From contig CM043944.1 in NCBI GenBank assembly GCA_014529385.2, forward strand, positions 66,232,895 to 66,292,894: 60,000 nucleotides of DNA. The letters run 5' to 3'. Position numbers and translations under genes: made by a program. This DNA comes from Adiantum capillus-veneris. Lineage: Eukaryota > Streptophyta > Polypodiopsida > Polypodiales > Pteridaceae. Below, one piece after another: positions 43,323-56,120 of the stretch (the stretch's first letter is position 1; each line of letters starts with the position of its first letter). The notes beneath the pieces were generated by a model, which saw nothing but the letters and a program-made list of their open reading frames with translations, had not been told where the DNA came from and did no database searches.

Positions 43323-45289
43323 TTATAGCACCATTGATGTCTGCTTGCATGCAAAATGAAAAGTTATAGTAATTTCAATCCTTGATATTAAACAAGCAAG
43401 GTCAAATAGGCTGCTCAAATTCCAAATGTAGACATGTAAATCTTCCAAATCCTTATTTATCAATGGATCACCCCTATCTCGTGTTACATTGAAGACAGCT
43501 ATGTGAATCCAATCATGGGGGTAGGCATATGTGGTACGCTCAGGTCCCTGAATTTTTCCTCTTCATATATAGTCATCAACCTCTCCATATGTGGTGATTT
43601 TATAATGCAATAAGCCATCAACTTGTCTCTAAACTCTTGAGGCTTAGTCATTTTAAATTGGATGCCTTGATCTTGGGGTTAGGGATTTCACTGGCGTGTT
43701 CATGATTGTGTGCTTACGTTAATAACACTAGTAATTACACAAGAAAAAGACGTGATTACGTTAAATATTAACTGGGGGGGGTTCACCATACAGTACCCCC
43801 CTATATAACATGTGTTCCCAGGGTATTACAAAACCCCCTCTTTTAACATGTCATAATAAATAAAAGACCGCTTCATTTGTGAAATTTTTCCAAAATTGAA
43901 TATAAAAACCCCTTATTTTAATGTATCTCTATTAAATTACCTAATTTTTTGCATTTTAAAACCCCCTATCGAGCTCACATTAACATAATTACATATTGCA
44001 CCCCCCAAGATTATTAACATGATCCTGATGATGACCTGCAAAAACCAATAGAGCTGGTTAGTCCATCGGGTTTAAACATTTTCCCTCTAGACCTGCCGGG
44101 CTTTTTAACTTTCTCAGAGGGCTCGGTGGGAAAATAAAAAATCTCGGAGGGCTTAATTATCTAAAGTATAACCCCTTCTAACCGTGGCACTTTGACTAGG
44201 AAAATCCGTGGGGAGTGTATCTGAGTTCCGATACAATCATCTCTTTGTGAATTTACCTAAGGTTAAAGAGTCATAGGTCCTTTTTTTGGGCCGAACATGA
44301 TTCTTAATTCCATAATCACTTCTAAAAATATTTAAATCCTCTACCAAACATAAAGGTGCAAAACCAAGACAATTGTGAATTTGAAGAGTCGTGCTCATTG
44401 TTTGCGACAGAGCCATTGGTCCATAAAAGGGTAGAAGTTGGTTTTAGAGGATGAGCATATGCAAATGACGAGTCAATAGTCAAGGGTCAGATTTCCTATA
44501 CTAGTGTACTGGGTATATAAATATCCTTGAGCTTTTACATTTTTTACCATCATAGATTTGAGTTGATATACATTGTCTCTGCACAATATAAAAGCTATAA
44601 TCCTTAATTGGGTGAAAATAGCCTTTATATATTGAATTAGATGCATAAGGGGGCTACAATCCTTCATTGGGTACAAGTAGTCCTCAATTGTGTGATTGTA
44701 TTGAAGATTTCATTTTTATCCATTGGTTTTTATAGAGAGTGCATTATGTATTATGAAAGATTGTTAGTGCATGGCATGACCAATCATAGATATTATTGCT
44801 TTTGTGTGTGTTTTAAAAATAATTATCATCATTTCAATGTAGAATTCTTTGTAACATTTAAAAATAGATGTGTCTTATTTTTGGCAAATCAAAGAGAATA
44901 TATTGATAATCACCATATTTATAGTTGCATTGAAAAAATCATAGCATTGTTTTATTCATAAATTCATGTACAGAGTGCATTGCAGATCTCATACTGTGCA
45001 TATTTAATTACTCTCTTAGTGAATATTTTTTATTAAATATTAACAAGAAGCAAAATGTTTTTAAAACTTAACATCTAGCTCTTATGCCTTCAATATTAAA
45101 TTGAAAGAAATAGAGGAAAAATGTTGGCACAAGTGGTACAAAGAAGGCAACGAATAAAAAAGCCCATTGGAAAAGAGTGAGATTATGCTCACAAGATTTG
45201 CGGTTGATACATGGAGTGGCAATGTAAACTTTATTCATTAGAAAATCAAGAAGTGCACCATGTATTAGGGACCAATTTTTGGGTACCAT
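43323..45289. other. Non-coding interval, no gene seen
   Basis: AT-rich flank of the CACTA element with homopolymer runs (GGGGGGGG at about 43774). Short open frames on both strands match nothing known to me. Confidence 0.5.
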
Positions 45290-46975
45290 TAAAAAGAATT
45301 GTAAGCAATGTGAACATCCTCACGTACCTGTAATTGCAGAGCGTTTGAAAGAAGATCTTACCAAAAAGGATGGCAAGAGACAACGAATACGTAGCTATGT
45401 TATGAATGAAAGTCAATAGCACTCAAAGCCAAATATTGATTTTGTTGAGCATGTGGTGATACCAACTTACCTTGCTGAATAGCCTGCAGAGGGAGATAAA
45501 ATGTCAAGAAGCATTCCTTCTGAGCGTCACAATGAAGGTGGACTTGGACAAATGCATCAAACATCATTGCATCAAAGCTTTTAAATGCAGTCTCTGAAGG
45601 AAGCACCAACGGCACTCGCGAAAGCAATTTTTTTCACTGAAAGTGCTTAGTCATGGCAAACAACAATCATTGGAAGGCCACCTAGAAGAAAATCGATGAG
45701 TTTGGCCCAGGATTTACAGCCCCTTCGTATCACAAGATACGAGATGATGTCTTGGAAAAATGTTACATCAAAGTCAAAGAGCGCGTTTCCAAAATAATAG
45801 TTGGGAATATTTCGCTTTCAGGACGCACAATTGTGAGTGACGGTTGGTCTAATATTCAAAGAATGCCACTGCATGGTTGTAATACGCAAAAATTAAACTT
45901 GGTGCTGGAGGATTGGTACATTAGTGAAGAAACCACATGGTTCACTAAAATAATTGACACGGCGTGATAAGTTATGTATTTATCTTAAAACGACAAAGAG
46001 TGCTTAATTTATACAGAATGTGCATGTAAGTGATGTTGAAACTTCTTGTTGAAACTCAATGTTGCGCGCACTTTTATACACTGTAAACACTTATCCGCAA
46101 TAAGTGTACTGTGATTACAATTTCAATTGCACGACCTTTGAGCTCGAGCAAAAAGAAAAATTGAAAGACAAAATTGCATGTCTACGTAGGTCCATAAACA
46201 AGACTGCTTGGTGGAGGAGTGCAATGGATGCATACCTAGTAATGATGCCCGTTATGTTCGTGATTTGCAACCTTGTTCAGAAGGTGATAAATATGGGCAA
46301 AGTGTGGATGACATGGTGGTGAATCCAACAGTCTTGAAAATCCTAAGGAACTAAAGGAGTCTGTAGTAGAAAAGGAATGGTGATTACCTTTCTCTTTCAA
46401 ACAACAAAGAATTTTGGCCAAGTATTTTCATGCAAGATGAAAGAGCGCTCATAGTCCCTCATAGTTCACTCCATAGTGTGGCTTACATACTCGATTCGGA
46501 GTTTTGAAATTTAGATATGATGTTCAATACAGAGTTTGTCAATGATTTATATCACGTGGTCAACACATTCTACTCCAGGTTCAAGATCGAATTGATTGTA
46601 TCAAATAAATGAGTGTATTTAAACTAAAAGAAGGTCCTTTTGCAAATGATTTTGTACAATCAATGGCAAAAGAGCAACCTTCATGGAAGTGGTGGATGAT
46701 GAATGGTGGAGAGCATTACTCGACCTTATATTCCCTTGCAATGAAAGTACTAGCACAATATGCAAAAAACTCAAGTTTGGAGACAAACCGGAGTATGTAC
46801 AAGTATGTTCATAGCACTACCCGCAATAGACAAAGATTTTTTTTTTATTGTATATGTTTTGCAAAAAAATGATTTTGCATCACATCGAAAGTGCTGGCTA
46901 CGAGGAAGAAATGCCATCTGGGTATATGATTGTCAAAACAAAGACGAAGAAGAGTTCAATGTTGGTGTATCTTAA
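45290..46975 (+). pseudogene. Decayed hAT-type transposase (DUF659 and dimerisation region)
   Basis: Scattered readable pieces on the plus strand: NCKQCEHPHVPVIAERLKED near 45300 (end of a BED-like zone), then EFGPGFTAPSYHKIRDDVLEKCYIKVKERV near 45690-45790, and GRTIVSDGWSNIQRMPLHG near 45820-45880, the DUF659 signature. Near the C-terminus (46609-46872) PSWKWWMMNGGEHYSTLYSLAMKVLAQ and MYKYVHSTTRNR match the hAT dimerisation domain. Stops and frameshifts separate the pieces, and no terminal repeats are visible. hAT transposases are DDE enzymes with an inserted helical domain; this copy is long dead. Confidence 0.75.
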
Positions 46976-47226
46976 TGCACTAAAAAAAAAATAGAAGAGA
47001 ATCTAGTAATAAATGTGGAAGTAAAAATACAAGAACACCCACAACACTCGGACTCATGACAAAATAACAACTTTACAAATTCAATATAGCTTGAGAGTAG
47101 AATGAAGATTGTGTCAAAAACCATTATGAAAGAGCTTGTGTTTAACATGTTTTGATCATATACAATGCCTCATAGTAGTGATTATACATAATCTGTCGAT
47201 CTTAATTGTTATAGTCAGAACCTGCA
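46976..47226. other. Spacer between hAT remnant and element F, no gene seen
   Basis: Short AT-rich stretch. It may include the start of the 5' LTR of element F, whose left end I cannot place. Confidence 0.4.
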
Positions 47227-47457
47227 TGTGAGAGCCATACCAAGAGTCGACCCTACTCACCTCCCTCAGTTCTCTAGACTGTTTTGGGGAATGAAGTAGA
47301 TCTATCTACATGTATGTCAGGCCAAGGGCCAAACCAAGGGGTCACGGACTCGGCCAAGGGCCGGCTGCCAGTGGGAAGGGGTCCGAAAGGGGCTAGAAGC
47401 CTATTAAAGGGAGGCTGGGCGGATGGACTATGCATGGGAGTCCCTTGGCGCTTACAC

Positions 47458-47469
47458 TGGTATTAGAGC
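47458..47469 (+). promoter_or_regulatory. Element F primer-binding site (initiator Met-tRNA type)
   Basis: TGGTATTAGAGC differs by one base from the common plant retroelement site TGGTATCAGAGC. It follows the sequence CTTACA after one nucleotide. Confidence 0.75.
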
Positions 47470-48349
47470 TTCAGGCTATTTTGGGACTGAGGCACGTTTT
47501 TTGGGATGCATGTTGCATGCAACCTCTAGTGGAGGGGAAAGAAGCCGAAGCCGAAGAGCTAGGGCGTGGGCAGAACCTCCAAGCCGGGAAGTCGACCTCC
47601 CGTCGACCTGCGTCAAATTGCACGTGCTTAGGCTCAGTTGGAGCGCAAGGAGATTTTAGAAACATCTTGTGCTTGGCCCGGCCCCAAAAACCTGCTGCAT
47701 CGCGAGCTTGCATCTCCTTCGTCATCGCGTAGTGAGCCGCTTTCTGTTGCAGACAGAATTCGTCGAAAAAAAAACTCTCTTCACTTGAGTCACCCTAAGA
47801 CTCAGTGAAGAGCCTTTGCCCACGGGGTCACGGACCGGCACGGCCGGCTGCCTTCTTTCGAAGCCCTCTTTTCATCGGTGGGCATACACAACACACACCG
47901 GTGGTAGCTTCTTGCAACTTTTGCATTCCGCACCTGTTGCAAACCAGATTTTGAAGTTTCGACAAAGTGCAAATTGGTCATCAACCTTCAACCAATTTGG
48001 TGGTTGCATACGATGCAAGCCACCTCGGCAGTGACTATCCATTGAGTTGTGTTTTCAACTTCCTCATCGGCTGCCCCAATTGTCAGCAACTTTCAAGTTT
48101 ATTTGGTGTATTGCATACGACGCAAACCAAACTATTAGCACCTCGAATTTTCTCCGTGCTTTCGAGTGCATCATCCACTTCAATTTTGCTCGTTGTCAAG
48201 CTGGTAGTGGTCTAGGATTGAACTACACTTTCAACGTTGGCGTTCTTTCTTCTCAAAGGCATACTTATACGGTTCCTTATCGCATACGGCTACGAGCTCA
48301 TTGGAATTCAGGTATTTTCCTTTCTTTTCTCGCACAGTACGTCCACAGC
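47470..48349 (+). other. Element F leader with three hairpins and a repeated GC motif
   Basis: Inverted repeats: 47777-47812 (CTCTTCACTTGAGTC / GACTCAGTGAAGAG, one bulge), 47996-48023 (GGTGGTTGCAT / ATGCAAGCCACC, one bulge) and 48102-48131 (TTTGGT...TTGC / GCAAACCAAA). The last two share TTGCATACGA and look like a duplication. GGCCGGCTGC occurs at about 47358, 47842 and 48666, the first two preceded by GGTCACGGAC. No gene. Confidence 0.55.
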
Positions 48350-49555
48350 ATGGATTCGGACATAGATATGCATCATGCATTTGATTTCGAGCAATCCACA
48401 CCCGTTTCGTCTGCCGATGCCACACGGACGGTTCCTCTCACGGAGAGTAATCGTGCCCCAATGGCAACAGACGATACGTATGAGTTGCTGGACATGAAAG
48501 ATTTCCGTGCATTGCAAACACGCATGACTGTGCTTGAAACGAATTTTGCACAATTAAATCAGAATGTCACCGCATTATCTGATTTGATTCAATTGCATAT
48601 ACGGCAGTAGGCCACGGGTCCTGCTAGTCGGCCACTTCCGAAGCATGGCTCCACACAAGGCCAGGGGCCGGCTGCTAGGCAAGGCCCTCCTCCTGGTCCA
48701 CTGCACTCTCTAACCCAAAAAGAGGTGGACGATTTGTTGAAAAATACAAAGCTACCAATTTTTCGGGGAGAACAGCGTGAGCGCAACAAGGACACCGTGA
48801 ATATTTTTCTCAGTAAGTGGGATGGTATTCATGACCTTAGACGTACCCCGGATGTAGCCAAGGCGCTGCAGACAAGTCTGACTTTGGACGGCAAGGCCTA
48901 CAAATGGTGGATGTCTCTCAAGCAGAAGGGCATGCTACCACAGACTTGGGCAGCTTTTGAGACTGTCTTCAGGAAGGAATTTTTACCTACCAATGAGAAG
49001 GATAGAAATTGGACCGCCTAGGACGAATGTTCTATGCGCAAGCATAAAACATTATTGGAATATATTTCCCATTATCGGGATGTGATCCTCAAGTTGGAAG
49101 GGATGGATACCTTTCAACAGGTGCGTGGGTTCATCCGTGGGTTAACTCCCGAGCTTAAGAAGCACGTTAAAACCAAGGATCCACAAACACTTGAGGACGC
49201 AATAGTGCAAGCTCACATCCATGATGATCCCGATGATCGGGCATTGCATAGTTCGCATGTGCACGGCACTACACCTGTTTTAACACGTCTACAGCATGTG
49301 CATCATAAAAGAAAAAATGTCTCTACTGCATCAGAGACCTCCAAAAAGCCCAAGGGGTCTAGAGGTACTCTCTCAACGGAAGAGTTTGAGAAAGCCAAAA
49401 AAGAAAAGTTGTGCTTTAATTGTTTGGGAACTGGACATAGCAAAAAGGATTGTCCCAAGGGGAAATCTGCTACTCAAGACAAGGGGAAGGAAAAAGGAGT
49501 ACACATGGTGCAGCTTTTACCTCTTGAGTCCTCTTCCCAATTTGCTAATGTGTAA
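48350..49555 (+). pseudogene. Element F gag, three in-frame stops
   Basis: Starts MDSDIDMHHAFDFEQ at 48350. A coiled-coil-like segment (LQTRMTVLETNFAQLNQNVTALSDLI) is followed by a TAG at 48608. The capsid-like region reads LPIFRGEQRERNKDTVNIFLSKWD, KALQTSLTLDGKAYKWW, FRKEFLPTNEKDRNW, TAG at 49019, then LLEYISHYRDVILKLEGMD, VRGFIRGLTPELKKHV. Zinc knuckle CFNCLGTGHSKKDC near 49410. TAA at 49553 ends the piece, but the same frame continues into the protease. Confidence 0.82.
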
Positions 49556-51361
49556 GTAACACACACCGAGGTGGTGCATGAGTGTTGTATCATGGCCTCC
49601 ATGTGGCAGCAAACTTTCAGGTCACATGAGTTGGTGCGTATGCATGGCTCTATCCAAGGGCATAGGGTGCGGATCTTGGTAGACCATAGTGCATCGCACA
49701 ATTTCATCAATTACAAATTGGTGAAACGACTGAAATTGCCCCAAACCCCGAGTTCCCATCGCTACAAGGTAGCAATGATTAACGGCCATGATGCTGAGAT
49801 ATGGGACACTCAGGTTAAAGATGTACCTCTGGAAATTCAAGGATACCATACCTCTTTGGATTTCCAAGTCATGAATATGGAGAGGGCGGATGTGGTTCTT
49901 AGTCGTGAGTGGTTACATAGTTTAGGATCATCACTTAGACGTAGCTATGAGCATAATAGTCTAATGTTTGAATCCAATGGTGTGCACGTACTGTTGTTGG
50001 GGGAGAAGGATGTACCTTCCTCACCACTTATTTGTATAGTTGAGCTTATGAAGCTCGCTTCTGATGATGCAATAGAAGAACTCTTTTTGTGTTACTCACT
50101 GTGCCATTTTATTTCCAACGTGGATGATGTTTTTAACGATGCTAAAGTTTTGAATACAACTTTCTCAACGCTGCATTCTTCTCTCTCTCCTCTTCCAGCT
50201 ATGTCTACTAATTCAAAACAAGCAAATGTTGCTAAGGAATTGAAGGAACTTTTGAGGGAATTCAAGGATGTGTTCCCAGATGATTTTCCACCAAGGCTAC
50301 CGCCGACACGTTCTGTGCAACATGGCATAGACATGGTTGCAGGCAGTAAGCCAGTGAGTAAACTGCCTTACCGAATGAGTCATTCGGAGGCTGCTGAGGT
50401 GGAACATCAGCTTGCTGACTATCTCAGTAGAGGGTTTATTCAACCAAGTTCTTCACCATGGACCTCTCCCATTCTCTTGGTGAATAAAAAGGACGGTAGT
50501 ATGCACATGTACGTAGATTACTATGGATTAAATGCGGTTACTGTTAAGAACAAGTACCCATTGCCACGAGTAGATGAGCTGTTTGATAAGCTCACCCACG
50601 CTCGTATATTTTCAAAGATTGATTTAAGATCTGGGTATCATCAAGTACGCATCAGGCTTGCGGATATACACAAAACAGCGTTCCGAACAAGGTTTGGACA
50701 TTATGAGTTTTTGGTAATGCCCTTTGGGTTAACCAATGCTCCAGCTACGTTCATGACACTCATGGATAGTGTCTTGAGACCATACTTGGAAAAGTTTGTT
50801 ATCGTTTTCCTCGATTACATTCTTGTATATAGTGCATCTGAGGAAGAGCACTTAGTACATTTGAAACAAGTGTTTCATTTGTTACACCAAAATCAGTTAT
50901 ATGCCAAGGAATCCAAATGTAATTTCCTCAAGGAGGAAATTCACCACTTGGGGCATGTTATTTCGGCTGCAGGGTTACACATGGATCAATCCAAGGTGAA
51001 TGCCATTTGGAGGTGGCCATCTCCCAAAAATTTGGAAGAGCTCCAGATTTTTTTAGGCTTTGCAGGTTTTTATCATTGATTCGTTAAAAACTATGCCCAT
51101 ATTGTTGTTCCCATGACAGATCAGCTAAAAGCCAAGGGCAAGACTTTTCAGTGGGGATTGGAACAACATCAAAGTTTTGACAAACTTAAGGACACATTAG
51201 CCACAGCTCCTGTTTTGGCTATTGTGGATCCCTTAAAACCATTTATTTTGGAAACGAATGCTAGTAATCGTGCGATTGGAGCAGTCCTTCTACAGGAGGG
51301 AAGGCCAATTGCATTTGAAAGCAAGAAGCTGGATTCAGCACATCAGAATTACTCTGCTTAA
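49556..51361 (+). pseudogene. Element F protease, reverse transcriptase and RNase H, inactivated
   Basis: Same frame as gag. Protease region [18 protein letters not shown] has D-H-S where D-S-G is usual. Reverse transcriptase: [77 protein letters not shown], and the catalytic box FLDYILVYS, in which the second Asp is Tyr. TGA at 51077. RNase H: LETNASNRAIGAVLLQEGRPIAFESKKL has Asn for the first catalytic Asp, and TAA at 51359 follows. Further RNase H sequence (RELYAIVFALKTWRHYLYG) continues to about 51540. These losses mean that this copy cannot make DNA. Confidence 0.85.
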
Positions 51362-51552
51362 GAACGAGAGCTCTATGCAATAGTGTTTGCTTTAAAGACA
51401 TGGCGACATTATTTGTATGGTGCACAATTCGAGATTGTGTTTGACCATGAAAGCATCAAGTGGTTTACACAACAAAGTGATTTGAAGGGTCGCAAGGCCA
51501 GGTGGGCTGAGATTCTTCAGGAGTATGATGCCAAGCTATGATATCGTAAAGG

Positions 51553-53105
51553 GTGGTACAATGTAGTGGTGATTCTCTCAGCCGAATGCCAGAGATCAAC
51601 TCTCTCCTTTTCACGGAATTGCGGAGTGAGTTTTTGGAATCTCTCAAAGGTAAGTGCGAGCATGATACTGCATACTCCAAGGTGTGGAGCTATGTTAGAA
51701 AGAGGGATCCTTCTCACTCCAATGTTGGTAGTGTTTTGTTTCCTCCACACCCAGTTCTCCTTTTTCGAGTGATGAACTGCAGAGATGGAATAATTTTTCC
51801 ATAGATGATGGGTACCTACTCCACAAGGGGAGAGTGTGTGTATCGACGGACGCGGACATTCGGCGCCAAATTCTTTATGAATGTCACGATAGTCCAAGTG
51901 CAGGGCACCCAGGAATTAAGAAAACTTATGCACTCGTAAGATGACAGTTTTACTGGCCAGGTTTGCATGGGTATGTTCAAGACTATGTCTTGCATTGCCA
52001 AAAATGTCAAGTTAATAAAGTAGAGAGCCTGAAAGCAAGAGGACTCTTACATCCTTTAGAGATTCCCAATGGTAAATGGGAAAGTATCTCCATGGATTTT
52101 ATTGTGGGTTTACCAACCACTATTCGAGGACATGACTCGGTATGGGTGGTCGTAGAACGGTTGACTAAACTTTGTCGGTTTATTCCAACCAAGTCAACAA
52201 TTAAGACTCCAGAATTAGCTAAGTTATTTGTGGACAATCTTTATCGGTTGTATGGATTGCCAAGTAACATTGTGAGTGATCGTGATCCCAAGTTTAACAG
52301 TCATTTTTGGAGGGCTGTTTTTAAACGATTGGGTACACAACTTAATTTAAGTACGGCTGATCACCCTGAAACAGATGGTCAGACGGAACGAGTCAACCAA
52401 GTGCTAGAGGATATGCTACGAGCATACGTTAGCAAGAAGGAATCAGATTGGGAAGATTATCTTCCTATTCTTGAGTTTGCATATAATAGTGCTAAGCATG
52501 TTACAACTGGTTTTAGTCCATTCATGCTTATGTATGGTTTTCAACCTAGATCACCAGTGACGGTGGGGTTGGCAACTGAGAAGCTCCAACAGGTCAAGGA
52601 GTTTCTCCAAGATCATATGGAAATGCTGAGACTTGCTCGTCAAAATGTTCGACAAGCACAAGATCGGTATAAGAAGTATGCTGATGAGAAACGTCGGCAA
52701 GTTACCTTCACGGAAGGTGAAAAGGTATTTTTGCATGTGCCAGAGAATTCAGAAACTCTAAAGACTGGACCAACACCCAAATTATCTCCCCGTTATTGCG
52801 GGCCATTCAAGATACTCAAGCAAGTTGGTGATAGGGCCTACAAACTTGAGTTACCTGCGCACTCGCGTGTCCATCTCCTGGGACCGACACTTAGACAGAA
52901 CTCCGGTCTATCTCGAATGCCAACCCAAGGGGGTACATCCCTTCATTCAACGATTATATCCGCTTCTCGTAATCAATCTATCCTTGACAGCTTTTCGCAC
53001 CCAAAATCGTGGTCCTTAGTTTTGATTCTCTTGATCTTTAATTTGAGGATCTGCTCTTTCTTTCTTGTTCTCCCTTGGTTCATGGCGATAACCACTTTTT
53101 CCTAA
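51553..53105 (+). pseudogene. Element F integrase, frameshifted at its start and end
   Basis: SLSRMPEINSLLFTELRSEF (51570 on) is in one frame, then a frameshift near 51780 leads to the zinc finger ECHDSPSAGHPGIKKTYALV, LHCQKCQVNKV (H-H-C-C). The core has SMDFIVGLP, IVSDRDPKFNSHFW and DHPETDGQTERVNQVLED for D, D and E, followed by YNSAKHVTTGFSPFMLMYG. The C-terminal module ends KLELPAHSR near 52870, after which the frame is lost. Integrase would join element DNA to the chromosome; catalytic residues are kept although the frame is broken. Confidence 0.85.
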
Positions 53106-54776
53106 CAAGCAGGCACTGCAGTTATCACTTTCCCCTAAGAAGAGGGATCTTGCAATCCCACCTGGTCTCGCTTGTCCCCGATTACCTATTTTTATCCCGC
53201 ATAGTCCTAGCATTTAGCATAAAACTTTTATTCAACATCCGGCCATCTGACCCTCCGGATCCGCCCACCCACCAAATCATTTCATGAAAATCCCTTCTTG
53301 AGGTAGTACTTATCTACTACAAAATGAGGAAGACAGTCTATCAGACATCGTCACACAACAAGCAGTATACAATCTGTTGCATATACTCGTTCAGGGAGAT
53401 TCATCTGGTTGTTCCCACCAGATCTTTATTTAGAAACTTTTAATTCATTTATTTACCTTTATTTACTATAATTAGCTTGCAACTAGTTTCCTAACTAATC
53501 ATCCAACACATTTAGTTTCAACCAATTCATCTTGCCTTACTTAGGACCAAGATAATCGGTTACAAGCCATCAAAATGGTAGCACCTTCATAATATTTCCC
53601 AGAATAAAGTATTTGAGAAAGGCTCATCAAGTAATTTAATCATTCCTTCTTAAGCATTTTATTTTGATAGGTATAGCACCATCTGGTGAAAAATGCACAT
53701 GATAGCCCCTATGTTCGTAGCCTTTCCAGTTTCTTTTTACGCAATCAAATCGAACAAATTTCCTTATTTCAATTCACATCATCCTCCCTGAGTATGACCT
53801 TCTCATCCAACTATTGGAATCATGCCATACCCGGATTATGACCGTTTTCCAATAAGAAACCGTGGGTACTTCACCCGGCCGGGAAAAAATAAAATAAAGC
53901 CATTCATCCCTTATCCCTTGGGCATGAATGACTTAGGTATAACAAACTTGCCGGTTATGTTGCCCTAGCCAAAAAGGGCCAATCTTTGTCAAGTTCCCCA
54001 AGAGAATTCTCTCAATGGACCGGTCTTTCAATCAAATTGACCCCAAGAAGATCCATCTTGGTTTCCGGTCATTTCCAGACAATCTTCAAAACTCCTAGTT
54101 AAATCTATGTTTTGCAATGGGCTATCCCTATCACCTCTCGAGATTTCTTTTTAACTCCTAGTTGATAATTTCCAGGTTCATTCATTCATCAACCTTAATT
54201 TCTACTTTCCTTAATTATCTACCAGCCAGTTTATTTAGGAAATACAAGCGAGTTTTTACCATAGGCATTTCATGGTTAATGTCTCTTCGAAAATGCCAAC
54301 TTTTTAAGTTCAATCCTCGTTTTGTACGATTCCCACATTTTGGAATCCTTTGCCATCCATGGGGCATCTCCATGGAAGCTTGTAGAGTTTTCGGTAGATC
54401 AATTCCGCGAAGTTATCCCCTATCTCTTCCATTCCGTATTTGCAAACAAACTTGAAATTGACAACTTTAGAAATACTCTTCAATACCAAAAATTGAGACA
54501 CTTCTATTGAGCTTAGAAAACTACTCTTTTCTTATAGTGCCTAGATTTCCATTTAGGAAGCTAAAAGGTCGTCCTATAATTTATGTGTCTTTGAGATTTC
54601 CATTAAAGCTCGCTTTGGAGATAAAATGAGAATCTAGAGCTTTCCATTAAAGCTTAGAAGAGAGGATTATAACCATACATTCTTCCTACCGTAAAGAGAC
54701 ATGCAAACCCTAAGTTTGATTACTATAATGAGACTAAACCTTTATCTCTTTAATGAGACAAGGTTTCCATGGAAGC
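53106..54776. other. Non-coding interval, no gene seen
   Basis: Begins with sequence that may be the tail of element F (AAGAAGAGGGA at 53138 is purine-rich), but no 3' LTR matching the sequence before 47457 is found. The rest is AT-rich with short open frames of no known family. Near 54590-54780 the phrase TTTCCATTAAAGCT or a variant occurs three times. Confidence 0.5.
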
Positions 54777-54780
54777 TTAA

Positions 54781-56116
54781 CACTAGAATGGTAACCTAAG
54801 CTGACATAAAAGTGTACTTTCAGGGTTTTGGGAAAAAATTCCAAAACCATAGTAGATCCACTCATTTTGAAAAATCTTTTCATGAGCTTATAGTTCAATA
54901 ACTACTACATATGGAAAAAATGAGAAACTTGTAATTTTTCTCATCCCTTGGTCACTACAAGCCTCCAAAGTTGATGGACCAGTGCATTTTGCCCAAAACA
55001 ACAATTTCTTACGGTTGATTGCATATAAATAAGAGTGGATATTTTTGTAGGACATGAGATAAAATGCCCCGTTAACGTCAATGGGTTGGTGACCAAAACA
55101 TACGGTTGCTTTTACCTCACTAATTTTTTTTCGGCAAAAAAATAGGTACAAAAAAGTTTCATTTTTGCCATTCTGCGGACCTATCATCAAAGTTTCTATA
55201 GTCACGCTCAATACAGATACTATATACATGTTTTCTTAGTTCCCTTTGAGCCTCTGGATTCAAAAGGAGCCATGGAGCATGTCAAAAGGATAATGGATCT
55301 CTTACAATTGGAACCTTGGGCGCAATGATAAAGTGCTAAATACAGCAAACATGAAAAAACTGGGTTTAGCATTATGACCTCTAGAAACCCATAGAAACTA
55401 CTCAATATCTAGCCAACTTTGTAGTCTATGATTAGATATGGTTACTACCTACAAAATACAAACAATTGGCCCAAGACACTAGCAATATTGAGAAAGTTAT
55501 ACTTGCTACTCTAAAATGTATCGTATTCTTCAGCAATCAAAAAACTCAACGATCATCATATACTATGCTATATAGAATATTAGGTCCCCCAAAACTCAAG
55601 GAAGATTAGCTTTATGTTATACATTACACTTACACAATCAAAATTGAATTTGGATATCAAGAAAGCCCCCAAAAGAATCATAAAAGTGCTAATTTTGGCC
55701 AAAAACCAGGATTATGCAATTCTTGTAAATTGGTCATAACTTTCAATTTTAACACTTAGCTCTCCCTACAAGCATCAAAACATGTTGAGAACTATGAAGG
55801 ACTAACCTCTAGCCATCTAAACCTCACAAACATGAAGTTTAGAGTGGTATAGTTGCCAAAAATTGAAAAAAAGCCAAAAACAGGACACGCTTTTTCACAC
55901 AGTTTAGGTTCAAAATGTTGTGCAAGAGTAAAGTTAATGGTGAGATCGATACTCAAAAAAAAATGCTAAGTTTTTTTCAGCTCATAAGGCAACTTTGTGG
56001 ATATATAGCACCTAGAAATTCATTTTCATACTCTTCAAATAATTCAAGCAAAATGGTCACTTAACAGGACACAAAAGTGTCCAAGGACATAAAAGTGTCA
56101 TGTTACCATTCTAGTG
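54781..56116. mobile_element. TIR element, 1,336 bp, flanked by TTAA; family unassigned
   Basis: Left end CACTAGAATGGTAAC (54781-54795) is perfectly inverted at the right end GTTACCATTCTAGTG (56102-56116), and both are flanked by TTAA (54777-54780 and 56117-56120). Directly inside both ends lies GACATAAAAGTGT in the same orientation (near 54803 and 56085). The inside has no coding sequence that I recognise. TTAA duplication points to a piggyBac-like element, while CACTAG resembles CACTA ends, which would instead give 3-bp duplications. Non-autonomous either way. Confidence 0.7.
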
Positions 56117-56120
56117 TTAA

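Larger units (their letters stand above)
47227..53105 (+). mobile_element. Element F: dead Ty3-type LTR retrotransposon
   Basis: Putative 5' LTR end at 47456, primer-binding site at 47458, leader, gag, protease, reverse transcriptase, RNase H and integrase in the usual Ty3 order on the plus strand. A single RNase H and the integrase C-terminus KLSPRYCGPFKILKQVGDRAYKLELP are of the chromovirus-like type common in plants; a chromodomain is not clearly readable because frames break at about 52870. No 3' LTR is found before the next unrelated sequence. The start coordinate is only the first TGTGAG that could open an LTR and is uncertain. Confidence 0.8.
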
